64,000 nt of DNA from Streptomyces violascens (GTDB taxonomy: Bacteria > Actinomycetota > Actinomycetes > Streptomycetales > Streptomycetaceae). The stretch is taken from the NCBI RefSeq assembly GCF_014649955.1, contig NZ_BMUA01000011.1, forward strand, positions 124,001 to 188,000. Reading direction: 5' to 3'. Each line of letters starts with the position of its first letter. The first letter of the stretch is position 1. Positions 48,901 to 56,940 of this stretch are shown here, piece by piece. The position numbers were made by a program, and so were the translations under genes. Under the pieces are notes generated by a model, which saw only the letters and a program-made list of their open reading frames with translations, searched no databases and was not told the DNA's origin.

Positions 48901-49689
48901 GTGGCGCATACCGCCATGTCTGGTTCCGGAACGACTGCAGATGACGGGGATCCGCTCCAGACCGCGGTATGGCGGCTGCGCTCGCGCGGCTGCTGGACGG
49001 ACGCCGCCGCTCTGCTCGAACCGCATGCGGGCGCGGCGGCCGGCGCGCTCCAGCGCACGGCCCTGCTGACCGAGCGCTGCGTCTACACCGAGTCCGGCTG
49101 GGCGGAGGCCGACGAGGCGCTGCGCGGCGCCGAGGCGGTCGCCCGCAGCGACGAGGAGCGCGGCGCCGCCGCCTGCGAGCGCGGCTATCTCGCCTACGCC
49201 TCAACGCTGTTCGGGGTACGGGACCGGGCGGACGAGGCGCGCTCCGCCTTCGGCCGGGCCGCCGCGCTGACCGCGCTCACGGGGCGCGGCCGGGCGCTGC
49301 TCGACTTCCGGCGGGGGCTGCTCGCCGAGAACGTCGCCGACGCGCCGCAGGCCGCCCGCGCCGCCTACCGTCGCGCCCACGAGGGCGCCGCCGCCCACGG
49401 CGACACCCTGCTGCTCTCGTTCACCTGGCGCCATCTGGCCGGACTCGCCCTGCGCGACGGCGAGTTGGCGGAGGCGCGGCACGGCTTCACCGAGTCGCTG
49501 CGCATCCGCGAGGAGCTCGGCTACCTCATCGGCACGGCCCCGGCGCTCGCCTCGCTCGCCGACACCGAGGAGGAGCCGGTCTCGACCCGGCTGCGCACGG
49601 AGGCGGCCCGCCTCGTACGCCTCCTCGGCGTCCCCACCTGGCTCGCGGCCCATCTGGGGGCCGCGCCGCCCCGGCCCGCCGCGATGTGA
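48901..49689 (+). CDS. TPR-like helical repeat protein
   Basis: The 262-residue protein is almost entirely Ala/Glu/Arg-rich amphipathic helix. The repeats GCWTDAAALLEPHAGAA, GWAEADEALRGAEAV, DRADEARSAFGRAAAL, DAPQAARAAYRRAHEG and GELAEARHGFTESLRIREELG have the spacing of tetratricopeptide repeats. GTG 48901 follows GGGAGGG. No catalytic motif is present; a protein-binding role is likely. Partners are unknown. Confidence 0.7.
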   Translation: MAHTAMSGSGTTADDGDPLQTAVWRLRSRGCWTDAAALLEPHAGAAAGALQRTALLTERCVYTESGWAEADEALRGAEAVARSDEERGAAACERGYLAYASTLFGVRDRADEARSAFGRAAALTALTGRGRALLDFRRGLLAENVADAPQAARAAYRRAHEGAAAHGDTLLLSFTWRHLAGLALRDGELAEARHGFTESLRIREELGYLIGTAPALASLADTEEEPVSTRLRTEAARLVRLLGVPTWLAAHLGAAPPRPAAM

Positions 49690-49730
49690 CGGCTCGTCAC
49701 CCGACAGAAGTGATCATCTCTGACAGTTCG

Positions 49731-50033
49731 TCAATTACCTGAACGCGCGTCGTCGATCAGCGAGTCGAGATGGCTCCAGGCGTGCTGGGCGAATCCCCAC
49801 AGGGAGGCCCGCACGTCGGGGTGGCCCGCGAGGTAGACGACCGCCGCGATCAGCAGGACGAGCTGGATCAGTCCGGTGAGACGGCCCGAGGAGCCGCGCG
49901 GCACCGAACCGTGGGCGAAGCGCTGATGCGCGTCACGTCCGTAGTCGCAGGCGCGCCGGGCCGAGTCCGCGGCCTGCCGGCTCTGCCATTGCTGTTGCTG
50001 CATCTGCTGCTGTTGCATCCACGGATCCGGCAT
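49731..50033 (-). CDS. Small one-TM membrane protein with Gln-rich N-terminus
   Basis: The 100-residue protein begins MPDPWMQQQQMQQQQWQSRQ, continues with a basic stretch, and has one hydrophobic helix (about 52-70: LTGLIQLVLLIAAVVYLAG) followed by an aromatic amphipathic tail. The Gln tract is encoded by mixed CAG/CAA codons. The codon bias fits a real gene. Function unknown. It is flanked by a convergent TPR-like gene and an upstream GntR regulator on the same strand. Confidence 0.65.
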   Translation of the reverse strand: MPDPWMQQQQMQQQQWQSRQAADSARRACDYGRDAHQRFAHGSVPRGSSGRLTGLIQLVLLIAAVVYLAGHPDVRASLWGFAQHAWSHLDSLIDDARSGN

Positions 50034-50180
50034 GGTGGCCCCCCGGCGCGCGATTGTTCAAGTACCCGCTGGGACGCGGCAGTTGACGGCACGGGTTCCT
50101 CGCGGTGTGAGCTGTTGCACAGCGCGGACGCGGCCGTGACCGCCCGGGGTCCAGCGGCACGGTCGTTCAGCGGCGCGACC

Positions 50181-50939
50181 TCAGAGCGCGGAGCCCGTGA
50201 AGTGCTCCCGTACGAGCGACTGGACGACCGGCAGGTTCTGGGCACACAGGGCGTCCAGGAGGGCCAGGTGTTCGGCCGCGTCGGCGACCAGATCTCCGCG
50301 GCGCGCGACCGGCGCCGCGGTCAGCGGCCATTGGGCGCGCCGGTGCAGGTCGTCGGCGACCTGGACGAGCTGCTGGTTGCCCGCGAGCGCGAGGAGCGCC
50401 CGGTGGAAGGCGCGGTCGCACTCGGCGTAGCCCGCGCGGTCGCCGGTCGCGGCGGCCTCGGTGGTGGCCACGGCGAGCGGGCGCAGCTCGGCCCAGCGCG
50501 CCGCCGGGGCGGTACGGGCAAGCCGCAGCATCACCGGGACCTCGATCATGGCCCGCACCTCGGCGAGCTCCGCGAGCTCGCGGGCGCTGCGCTCGGTGAC
50601 CCTGAAGCCCCGGTTGGGCACGACCTCGACGGCGCCCTCGATGCTGAGCTGCTGCATCGCCTCGCGCACGGGGGTCGCGGAGACCCCGAACCGCTCACCG
50701 AGCGCCGGCGCCGAGTACACCTCACCCGGTACGAGATCGCCGTCGACCAGGGCGGTGCGCAGCGCGGCCAGGATCTGGCCGCGCACCGAGTGGCGGTGGA
50801 CGGTGCGGGGGGCCGGCGGCTCGCTGTGGGTGTGTTCGCCGCGGGCGTCGCCGAGGCGCTCACCGACCCTGGCCTGACCGGGAACGCGGGGTGGCCCGTA
50901 CGCGGGCACCACTGCCTCGCGCGCTCTGCCCTGTTCCAC
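50181..50939 (-). CDS. GntR/FadR-family (FCD) regulator
   Basis: The 252-residue protein has a winged helix (VRGQILAALRTALVDGDLVPGEVYSAPALGERFGVSATPVREAMQQL, about 52-98) and an all-helical FCD ligand domain (ELAELAEVRAMIEVPVMLRLA, CDRAFHRALLALAGNQQL, DAAEHLALLDAL), with the metal-binding Asp and His of FCD proteins apparently present. GTG 50939 has AGGAGG five bases upstream. The first 45 residues are Pro/Arg-rich. The ligand is probably an organic acid; targets are unknown. Confidence 0.87.
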   Translation of the reverse strand: MEQGRAREAVVPAYGPPRVPGQARVGERLGDARGEHTHSEPPAPRTVHRHSVRGQILAALRTALVDGDLVPGEVYSAPALGERFGVSATPVREAMQQLSIEGAVEVVPNRGFRVTERSARELAELAEVRAMIEVPVMLRLARTAPAARWAELRPLAVATTEAAATGDRAGYAECDRAFHRALLALAGNQQLVQVADDLHRRAQWPLTAAPVARRGDLVADAAEHLALLDALCAQNLPVVQSLVREHFTGSAL

Positions 50940-50973
50940 CCCGGCCTCCTACGACTCCGCCTGCCCCACACAG

Positions 50974-51001
50974 ACCATAGGCGGACAAAGCGCGAGTTCA
51001 A
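50974..51001 (-). promoter_or_regulatory. GntR gene promoter with flanking inverted repeat
   Basis: On the minus strand TTGAAC (51001-50996) and TATGGT (50979-50974) are 16 bp apart, about 35 bp from the start codon. TCCGCCT (50956-50962) and AGGCGGA (50979-50985) form an inverted repeat spanning the -10 and transcript start, a possible autoregulatory site. Confidence 0.5.
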
Positions 51002-51018
51002 ACATCGGCTTCATCCGC

Positions 51019-51037
51019 TAAGGTAAGGCTTACCTGT
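51019..51037. promoter_or_regulatory. Iron box (DmdR1/IdeR-type operator)
   Basis: TAAGGTAAGGCTTACCTGT matches the IdeR/DmdR consensus TTAGGTTAGGCTAACCTAA at 14 of 19 positions, with a perfect inner palindrome AGGTAAG-G-CTTACCT. It is 27 bp before the iron reductase start, so that gene should be repressed when iron is plentiful. Confidence 0.85.
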
Positions 51038-51063
51038 CAACGATCGTGATTCGGTGGTCCCGC

Positions 51064-51912
51064 ATGGCCGTCTCCGCCTTGCTGCCCAGCCCCGCGCCGA
51101 GCCCCGTCGCGGACTCCTACGCCCGCCTGGCCGAGGTCTTTCCCGGACTGGGAATCAGGGAGCTGACCGGGACCGAGCAGGCGCCCGGAGGCGCGGGCTG
51201 GGTCGGCGCCGCGGAGCTCGCCGCGGGCGGTGCCGCCCTCGACGCCTTCCTGGCCTGGGACAACGCCCAGGTCGTCCAGGACTACGGGCACCAGGCCCGC
51301 CCCGATGTCGTGGCCTCCTTCGGCTTCCACCGCTACGCCTGGCCCGTCTGCCTCCTCGTGACGGTGCCGTGGTTTCTGCACCGCAGGGTGCCGCGGGTGC
51401 CGGTCGCCGATGTGACGTTCCATCGCGCGCTTGGCCAACTCGCCGTACGGGTAAGGGAGTTCGCCTGCCTTCCGGGAGACCCGGCGGCCCGGCTCCCCGG
51501 CGCCCGCGTCGTACCGGACGAAGAGGCGCTGCGCGGCGAGGTGCGGGCGGCGGTGGCCGAGCACCTCGGGGCGGTGCTCGACGGATTCGGCCCGCGCATG
51601 CGGCGCGGCAGGCGGGCACTGTGGGGCATGGCGACGGACGAGATCGTCGAGGGGCTCTGGTACATCGGCTCGCTGCTCGGCGAGGAGCCGCGCGCGATGG
51701 CCGAGCTCGACGCGCTGCTCCCCGGCACCGCGAAGCCGTATGTGGGCACGCCCGGCTTCCGTGAGCTGACCGCGCCCGACGGGCGGCGCCTGCCGACCCG
51801 CGACCGGGCGAGCTGCTGCTTCTTCTACACCGTGCGCCCCGAGGACACCTGCGTGACCTGTCCGCGCACCTGCGACGCCGAGCGCGTGGAGAGGCTCAGC
51901 GCCGCCTCCTGA
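51064..51912 (+). CDS. FhuF-like siderophore iron reductase, 2Fe-2S
   Basis: The 282-residue protein ends with the FhuF-type cluster site CCFFYTVRPEDTCVTCPRTC (Cys251, 252, 263, 266, 270). The rest has the weakly conserved helical fold of FhuF proteins (WDNAQVVQDYGHQARPDVVASFGFHRYAW). It reduces ferric siderophores in the cytoplasm to release Fe2+. ATG 51064 was chosen over GTG 51046, which lies too close to the iron box. No siderophore transporter is adjacent. The iron box upstream supports the function. Confidence 0.85.
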   Translation: MAVSALLPSPAPSPVADSYARLAEVFPGLGIRELTGTEQAPGGAGWVGAAELAAGGAALDAFLAWDNAQVVQDYGHQARPDVVASFGFHRYAWPVCLLVTVPWFLHRRVPRVPVADVTFHRALGQLAVRVREFACLPGDPAARLPGARVVPDEEALRGEVRAAVAEHLGAVLDGFGPRMRRGRRALWGMATDEIVEGLWYIGSLLGEEPRAMAELDALLPGTAKPYVGTPGFRELTAPDGRRLPTRDRASCCFFYTVRPEDTCVTCPRTCDAERVERLSAAS

Positions 51913-52149
51913 GAGCCCGCGTCCGGGTCCGGTCGGGGTTCGGGCAGGGGCCCGGGATCCATGCCACCCGTCCGGGTGAGCGCCAGTCGAACTCAACTCG
52001 CGCGCCGGGCACGGCAGTTCGATCGAATCCCCCCTATCCGACTGTCCTGCGCGTTCGTTGGCGCCCTCTTGCCCCGAAAGCCCCTGCCGCCCCGTACGGC
52101 AGGAGCAGTATGGCGGCCGATACGCCCTACGCGATGCAAGGGACACCGC

Positions 52150-53208
52150 ATGCGACTGACCGACATATCGCTGGACTGGCTGCTTCCGGGCGGCGTGATG
52201 ATCGTGGGGGTCGTCGTGGCTCTGGTAGTGCTCGCGCGCGGCAAGCGCGCCGGTGACAACGCCACCGGCGACGACTCCTGGGAACGCAGTGAGGAGCGCC
52301 GCAGAAGGAAGGAAGCGGTGTACGGCTCCGCTTCCTATGTGCTCCTGTTCTGCTGCGCGGCGGTGGCCGCCGCGCTCTCCTTCCACGGCTTGGTCGGCTT
52401 CGGCCGGCAGAACCTCAATCTGACGGACGGCTGGGAGTACCTGGTCCCGTTCGGCCTCGACGGCGCGGCCATGTTCTGCTCCGTACTCGCGGTGCGCGAG
52501 GCCAGCCACGGCGACGCGGCACTCGGCTCGCGCCTCCTGGTGTGGACGTTCGCGGGCGCCGCGGCGTGGTTCAACTGGGTGCACGCGCCGCGCGGCATGG
52601 CCCACGCGGGCGCCCCGCAGTTCTTCGCCGGGATGTCGCTCTCGGCGGCGGTCCTCTTCGACCGCGCCCTGAAGCAGACCCGCCGGGCGGCCCTGCGCGA
52701 GCAGGGCCTGGTGCCGCGGCCGCTGCCGCAGATCCGGATCGTACGGTGGCTGCGGGCCCCCAGGGAGACCTTCGGCGCCTGGTCGCTGATGCTCCTGGAG
52801 GGCGTACGCACCCTGGACGAGGCCGTCGAAGAGGTGCGCGAGGACAAGCGCGCCAAGGAGGAGAACAAGCTCCGCAGGCGTGACCAGGAGAAGCTGGACC
52901 GGGCGCACTTCCGGGCGCTCACCCGGCAGAACCGGGCCTGGGGGCGCGGCAGGGGCGCCCGCCAGGTCGGCGTCCCGGCGCTCGGCTCCGGCCAGGGTTC
53001 CGCGCAGCCCAAAGCTGTCGCGGAGCCGGCCATAGCCGAGCCAGGACAGCTGCCCCTGCGCACCCGGCACTCCCTCGCGGCCCTCGGAACCGCTGACGCT
53101 TCGGCGGCCCGGACCGTGGACCTCACCGCCGAGGACGACACCCAGGCGCTGCCCCGGCTCGACTCCCTGGAGCGCAAGCTCAAGGACCTTGAGCAGCAGT
53201 TCGGCTAG
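52150..53208 (+). CDS. DUF2637 membrane protein
   Basis: The 352-residue protein has about four to five membrane segments in the first half (DWLLPGGVMIVGVVVALVVL; SASYVLLFCCAAVAAALSFHGL; the WEYLVPFGLDGAAMFCSVLAV segment characteristic of DUF2637; LLVWTFAGAAAWFNWVHAP), then a charged, coiled-coil-like cytoplasmic tail (220 onward). DUF2637 proteins are confined to actinomycetes and often sit in mobile or developmental loci; their role is unknown. AAGGGA precedes ATG 52150. It is convergent with a HATPase gene 10 bp away. Confidence 0.85.
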   Translation: MRLTDISLDWLLPGGVMIVGVVVALVVLARGKRAGDNATGDDSWERSEERRRRKEAVYGSASYVLLFCCAAVAAALSFHGLVGFGRQNLNLTDGWEYLVPFGLDGAAMFCSVLAVREASHGDAALGSRLLVWTFAGAAAWFNWVHAPRGMAHAGAPQFFAGMSLSAAVLFDRALKQTRRAALREQGLVPRPLPQIRIVRWLRAPRETFGAWSLMLLEGVRTLDEAVEEVREDKRAKEENKLRRRDQEKLDRAHFRALTRQNRAWGRGRGARQVGVPALGSGQGSAQPKAVAEPAIAEPGQLPLRTRHSLAALGTADASAARTVDLTAEDDTQALPRLDSLERKLKDLEQQFG

Positions 53209-53218
53209 GCGTCGGCAC

Positions 53219-53689
53219 CTAGAACTGCGGCGCCGCCCCGTTGCAGCCGAGTTCGAACCAGACCACCTTCCCCATCCCGTGCTCGTGCACACCCCAGGCG
53301 TCCGCCAGCGCCTGGACGAGCAGCAGGCCCCTGCCATGCGTACCGTCGTCGGCGGACGGTACGTACGGCGTGGGAAGCGCGGCCACGAAATCCCGGACCT
53401 CCACACGAAGGCCGGCCTCGCCGACCGTCGCCGTCACCACCGCACCGTGATCGGTGTGGACGAGGGCGTTGGTCACCAGCTCGCTGGTGAGCAGTTCGGC
53501 CACGTCCGCCGCCCCCGAATGCCTCGACGGGCCGAGAAGTTCCCTCAGCGCCCGGCGTATGTCCCCCACGGCACTCAGATCCGCCTGCCCCACTCTCCTG
53601 CGCAGCAGACGCTGGTCCCCCTGCTGCGCATCAGGTGTCCGGACGGGCCCGCTCCCCGCGGGGCCGAGCCCTGCCTGATGCCTTGTCAT
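53219..53689 (-). CDS. RsbW-like ATP-binding (HATPase) regulatory protein
   Basis: The 156-residue protein is a single HATPase_c domain with the N box in ELLTSELVTNALVHTD and the G1/G2 boxes in DFVAALPTP and DGTHGRGLLLVQALADAWGV. It lacks a His-containing domain. These small kinases act as anti-sigma or partner-switch factors in Streptomyces, which has dozens. ATG 53689 has a G-rich ribosome site; a GTG 15 bases upstream is an alternative. No anti-anti-sigma partner is adjacent. Confidence 0.87.
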   Translation of the reverse strand: MTRHQAGLGPAGSGPVRTPDAQQGDQRLLRRRVGQADLSAVGDIRRALRELLGPSRHSGAADVAELLTSELVTNALVHTDHGAVVTATVGEAGLRVEVRDFVAALPTPYVPSADDGTHGRGLLLVQALADAWGVHEHGMGKVVWFELGCNGAAPQF

Positions 53690-53829
53690 AACCCCCACCT
53701 GCACGTTGTGACGACCTTCCTCCCTCGAACATGCACACGGGATGCATGCCCCGTCGGGCGTCGGTCACGCATGGTGATTCCTCAACAACCGAACGGGAAA
53801 CCCTTCAGTGAGCTGCTGGAGGAGAAGCG

Positions 53830-56800
53830 ATGCATGATGACCGATCGCTGGTCGAGGGACGCCTGGAGCGGGCCATGCGCCAGTTCGTGCGCCCCGCGCA
53901 GTACGCCGCCCGGGTGCCGCTGACCCTGGCCGTCTGGCACGCGCCGGGCGAACCGGTGCCCGTCGCCGAGGCGTTGACGGCGGCATACGAGCCGTTCGAG
54001 GCCGGTACCCAGTGGGGCCGGCCATGGTCGACGAGCTGGTTCCGGATCGAAGGACGGGTGCCCGGGGCGTGGGCGGGACGCAGGGTCGAGGCGGTCATCG
54101 ACCCCGGTTTCGCCGGAGCGGGGCCGGGCTTCCAGGCGGAGGGCCTGGTGTACGACAGCTCGGGCGTCCCGCTCAAGGGCATCCATCCGCGCAACCGGCA
54201 TATCCCGGTGGCAGCGCCTGCGGCGGGCGGGGAGGAGGTCTCCCTGCTCCTGGAGGCGGCCGCGAATCCGGCGGTGCTGCACGACTTCGAACCGACCCCG
54301 CTGGGAGACGTACTGACCGCCGGGCCTGCGCCCATCTACCGATTCGCGGCTGCCGAGCTCGCCGTACTCGACGACCAGGTGTGGCACCTGGTGCTGGATG
54401 TGGAGGTGTTGTCGGAGCTGATGCCGGAGCTGCCGGCCGACCGGGCCCGCCGGCATGAGATCCTGCGGGCGCTCGAGCGCATGCTGGACGCGCTCGATCT
54501 GCACGATGTGGCGGGCACGGCGGTGGCGGCGCGTGCCGAGCTGGCCGACGTGCTGTCCCGTCCGGCGGGTCCCAGCGCCCACCGCGTCTCGGCGGCCGGT
54601 CACGCGCACATCGACTCGGCGTGGCTGTGGCCACTGCGCGAGACGGTCCGCAAGGCGGCGCGCACCTTCGCCAATGTGACCGCACTGGCCGCCGACTACC
54701 CCGAGCTGGTCTTCGCCTGCTCGCAGGCCCAGCAGTACGCCTGGGTCCGCGATCACCAGCCGCACATCTGGCAGCGCATCAAAAAGGCTGTGGAGCAGGG
54801 GAACTGGGCTCCGGTCGGATCGATGTGGGTGGAGTCGGACGCCAACATGCCGGGCGGCGAGGCGCTGGCCCGGCAGATCGTGCACGGCAAGCGCTTCTTC
54901 CTGGACGAGCTCGGCGTGGAGACCGAGGAGATCTGGCTGCCCGACTCATTCGGCTACACCGCGGCCTTTCCGCAGCTCGCGAAGCTGGCCGGGGTGAAGT
55001 GGTTCCTCACCCAGAAGCTGTCGTGGAACCAGACCAACCGGATGCCGCATCACACGTTCTGGTGGGAGGGCATCGACGGCACCCGGGTCTTCATGCACTT
55101 CCCGCCGGTGGACACCTACAACTCCCAGTTCCACGGGGCCGAACTCGCCCACGCCGAGCGGAACTTCAGCGAGAAGGGGCTCGCCACGCGCTCCCTCGTC
55201 CCGTTCGGCTGGGGCGACGGCGGGGGCGGCCCGACCAGGGAGATGATGGAGAAGGCGCGCCGGCTGCGCGATCTGGAGGGCTCGCCCCGGGTCACCGTCG
55301 AGAGGCCGTCGGCGTTCTTCGAGGCCGCGCACGCCGAGTACGGGGAGCGGGCACCGGTGTGGTCGGGCGAGCTCTATCTGGAGCTGCACCGGGCGACCTA
55401 TACGACCCAGGCCAAGACCAAGCAGGGCAACCGCCGCAGTGAACACCTGCTGCGCGAGGCGGAGTTGTGGGTGACGGCCGCAGCCCTGCGCTCCCCCGAT
55501 TACAGCGTCCCGTACGACGATCTCGACCGGTTGTGGAAGACGGTGCTGCTGCATCAGTTTCACGACATCCTGCCCGGCTCGTCCATCGCCTGGGTCCACC
55601 GGGAGGCGCGCGAGACGTATGAACGGGTACGCGCGGAGCTGGAGGCCGTCGTCGCGGGCGCGGTCTCGGCGCTGGGCGAGGCGCGGGGGCCCGCCGTGCT
55701 CAACCCGTCGCCGTACGCGCGGAACGCGGTGGTCGAGACCGCGGCCGAGAACGCGCCGGGCGGCCAGGCGTTGCCCGGCGGCCGGGCGCTGCTCGCCGTC
55801 CACGCGCCGCCGCTCGCGTCGACGGCCCTGGCCCGGGCGGCCCTTGCGGAGCCGCCGGTGAGCGTGGTGCGGGACGGCTCAACTCTCGTACTGGACAACG
55901 CGGTTGCGCGGATCTCGGTGGACCACGAGGGGCTGCTGACCTCGGTCCGCGACCTCGTCGCCGGCCGGGAGGTGCTCGCCCCGGGCAGCCGGGGCAACCT
56001 CCTTCAGCTGCATCCCGATCACCCCAACCAGTGGGACGCCTGGGACATCGACCGGCACTACCGGCGTCGGCACACCGATCTCACCGACGCCGACTCGGTC
56101 GAGCTCGTCGAGGAGGGGCCGCTGCGGGCCGCCGTGCGGGTGGTGCGGAGCTTCGGGAGTTCGCGGATCACCCAGGAGATCCGGCTCACCTGCGGCAGCC
56201 CGCGCGTCGACATCGTCACCGAAGTCGACTGGCGCGAGTCGGAGAAGGTGCTCAAGGCGGCGTTCCCGCTCGACGTGCACGCCGAACGGTCCACCGCCGA
56301 GATCCAGTTCGGGCATGTGCACCGCGCGACGCATGTCAACACGGGCTGGGACGCGGCCCGGTTCGAGGTCTGCGCGCACCGCTGGCTGCGGGTCGCCGAG
56401 CCCTCGTACGGGGTGGCCGTGCTCAACGACTCGACGTACGGGCACGACGTCACCCGGGTGCCGCACGAAGCCGGGCTCGGCACGACCGTACGGCTGACGC
56501 TCCTTCGGGCGCCGCACAGCCCGGATCCGGCCACCGATGTCGATGTGCACCGCTTCACCTATGCGCTGCTTGCCGGGGCCGAGGTGACCGATGCCGTCGC
56601 GGAGGGGCTCGCGCTGAATCTGCCGCTGCGGGTCGCCCCCGCCGCCGAGGCCGCCCCGCTGGTCACCGTGGACCACCCGGCGGTCACCGTCGAGGCGGTG
56701 AAGCTCGCGGAGGACCGGGGCGGTGATGTGGTGGTCCGGCTCTACGAGTCGGCGGGCAGCCGGGCACGGGCGGTGCTGCGGCCCGGATTCCCCTGTGGGC

Positions 56801-56940
56801 GTGCCGAGTTCACCGATCTCCTGGAACGGCCGCTGGGCGAGGCTCCCATCTCTGCGGCGGGGATCGCCCTGGAGCTGCGGCCGTTCCAGATCGTCACACT
56901 GCGACTGCGGCGCGGAGACCGGGAGCCGTCGCGTGCTTAG
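53830..56940 (+). CDS. GH38 alpha-mannosidase
   Basis: The 1036-residue enzyme has the GH38 catalytic domain: GHAHIDSAWLWPLRET (zinc ligands near His260/Asp262), the nucleophile in WLPDSFGY (Asp372), SYNSQFHG-like TYNSQFHGAE and HQFHDILPGSSI with zinc-binding His. A C-terminal beta-sandwich follows (from about 690). No signal peptide is present, so it acts in the cytoplasm on imported mannosides. ATG 53830 has GGAGGAG nine bases upstream. Its stop overlaps that of the convergent kinase gene by four bases. Confidence 0.94.
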   Translation: MHDDRSLVEGRLERAMRQFVRPAQYAARVPLTLAVWHAPGEPVPVAEALTAAYEPFEAGTQWGRPWSTSWFRIEGRVPGAWAGRRVEAVIDPGFAGAGPGFQAEGLVYDSSGVPLKGIHPRNRHIPVAAPAAGGEEVSLLLEAAANPAVLHDFEPTPLGDVLTAGPAPIYRFAAAELAVLDDQVWHLVLDVEVLSELMPELPADRARRHEILRALERMLDALDLHDVAGTAVAARAELADVLSRPAGPSAHRVSAAGHAHIDSAWLWPLRETVRKAARTFANVTALAADYPELVFACSQAQQYAWVRDHQPHIWQRIKKAVEQGNWAPVGSMWVESDANMPGGEALARQIVHGKRFFLDELGVETEEIWLPDSFGYTAAFPQLAKLAGVKWFLTQKLSWNQTNRMPHHTFWWEGIDGTRVFMHFPPVDTYNSQFHGAELAHAERNFSEKGLATRSLVPFGWGDGGGGPTREMMEKARRLRDLEGSPRVTVERPSAFFEAAHAEYGERAPVWSGELYLELHRATYTTQAKTKQGNRRSEHLLREAELWVTAAALRSPDYSVPYDDLDRLWKTVLLHQFHDILPGSSIAWVHREARETYERVRAELEAVVAGAVSALGEARGPAVLNPSPYARNAVVETAAENAPGGQALPGGRALLAVHAPPLASTALARAALAEPPVSVVRDGSTLVLDNAVARISVDHEGLLTSVRDLVAGREVLAPGSRGNLLQLHPDHPNQWDAWDIDRHYRRRHTDLTDADSVELVEEGPLRAAVRVVRSFGSSRITQEIRLTCGSPRVDIVTEVDWRESEKVLKAAFPLDVHAERSTAEIQFGHVHRATHVNTGWDAARFEVCAHRWLRVAEPSYGVAVLNDSTYGHDVTRVPHEAGLGTTVRLTLLRAPHSPDPATDVDVHRFTYALLAGAEVTDAVAEGLALNLPLRVAPAAEAAPLVTVDHPAVTVEAVKLAEDRGGDVVVRLYESAGSRARAVLRPGFPCGRAEFTDLLERPLGEAPISAAGIALELRPFQIVTLRLRRGDREPSRA

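Noticed and set aside
53773..53925. A 50-codon ORF starting MVIPQQPNGKPFSELLEEKR just before the mannosidase gene
   Set aside because: The first 20 residues look natural, but the rest overlaps the mannosidase start out of frame as Arg/Cys/Ser-rich shadow. No ribosome site is convincing.
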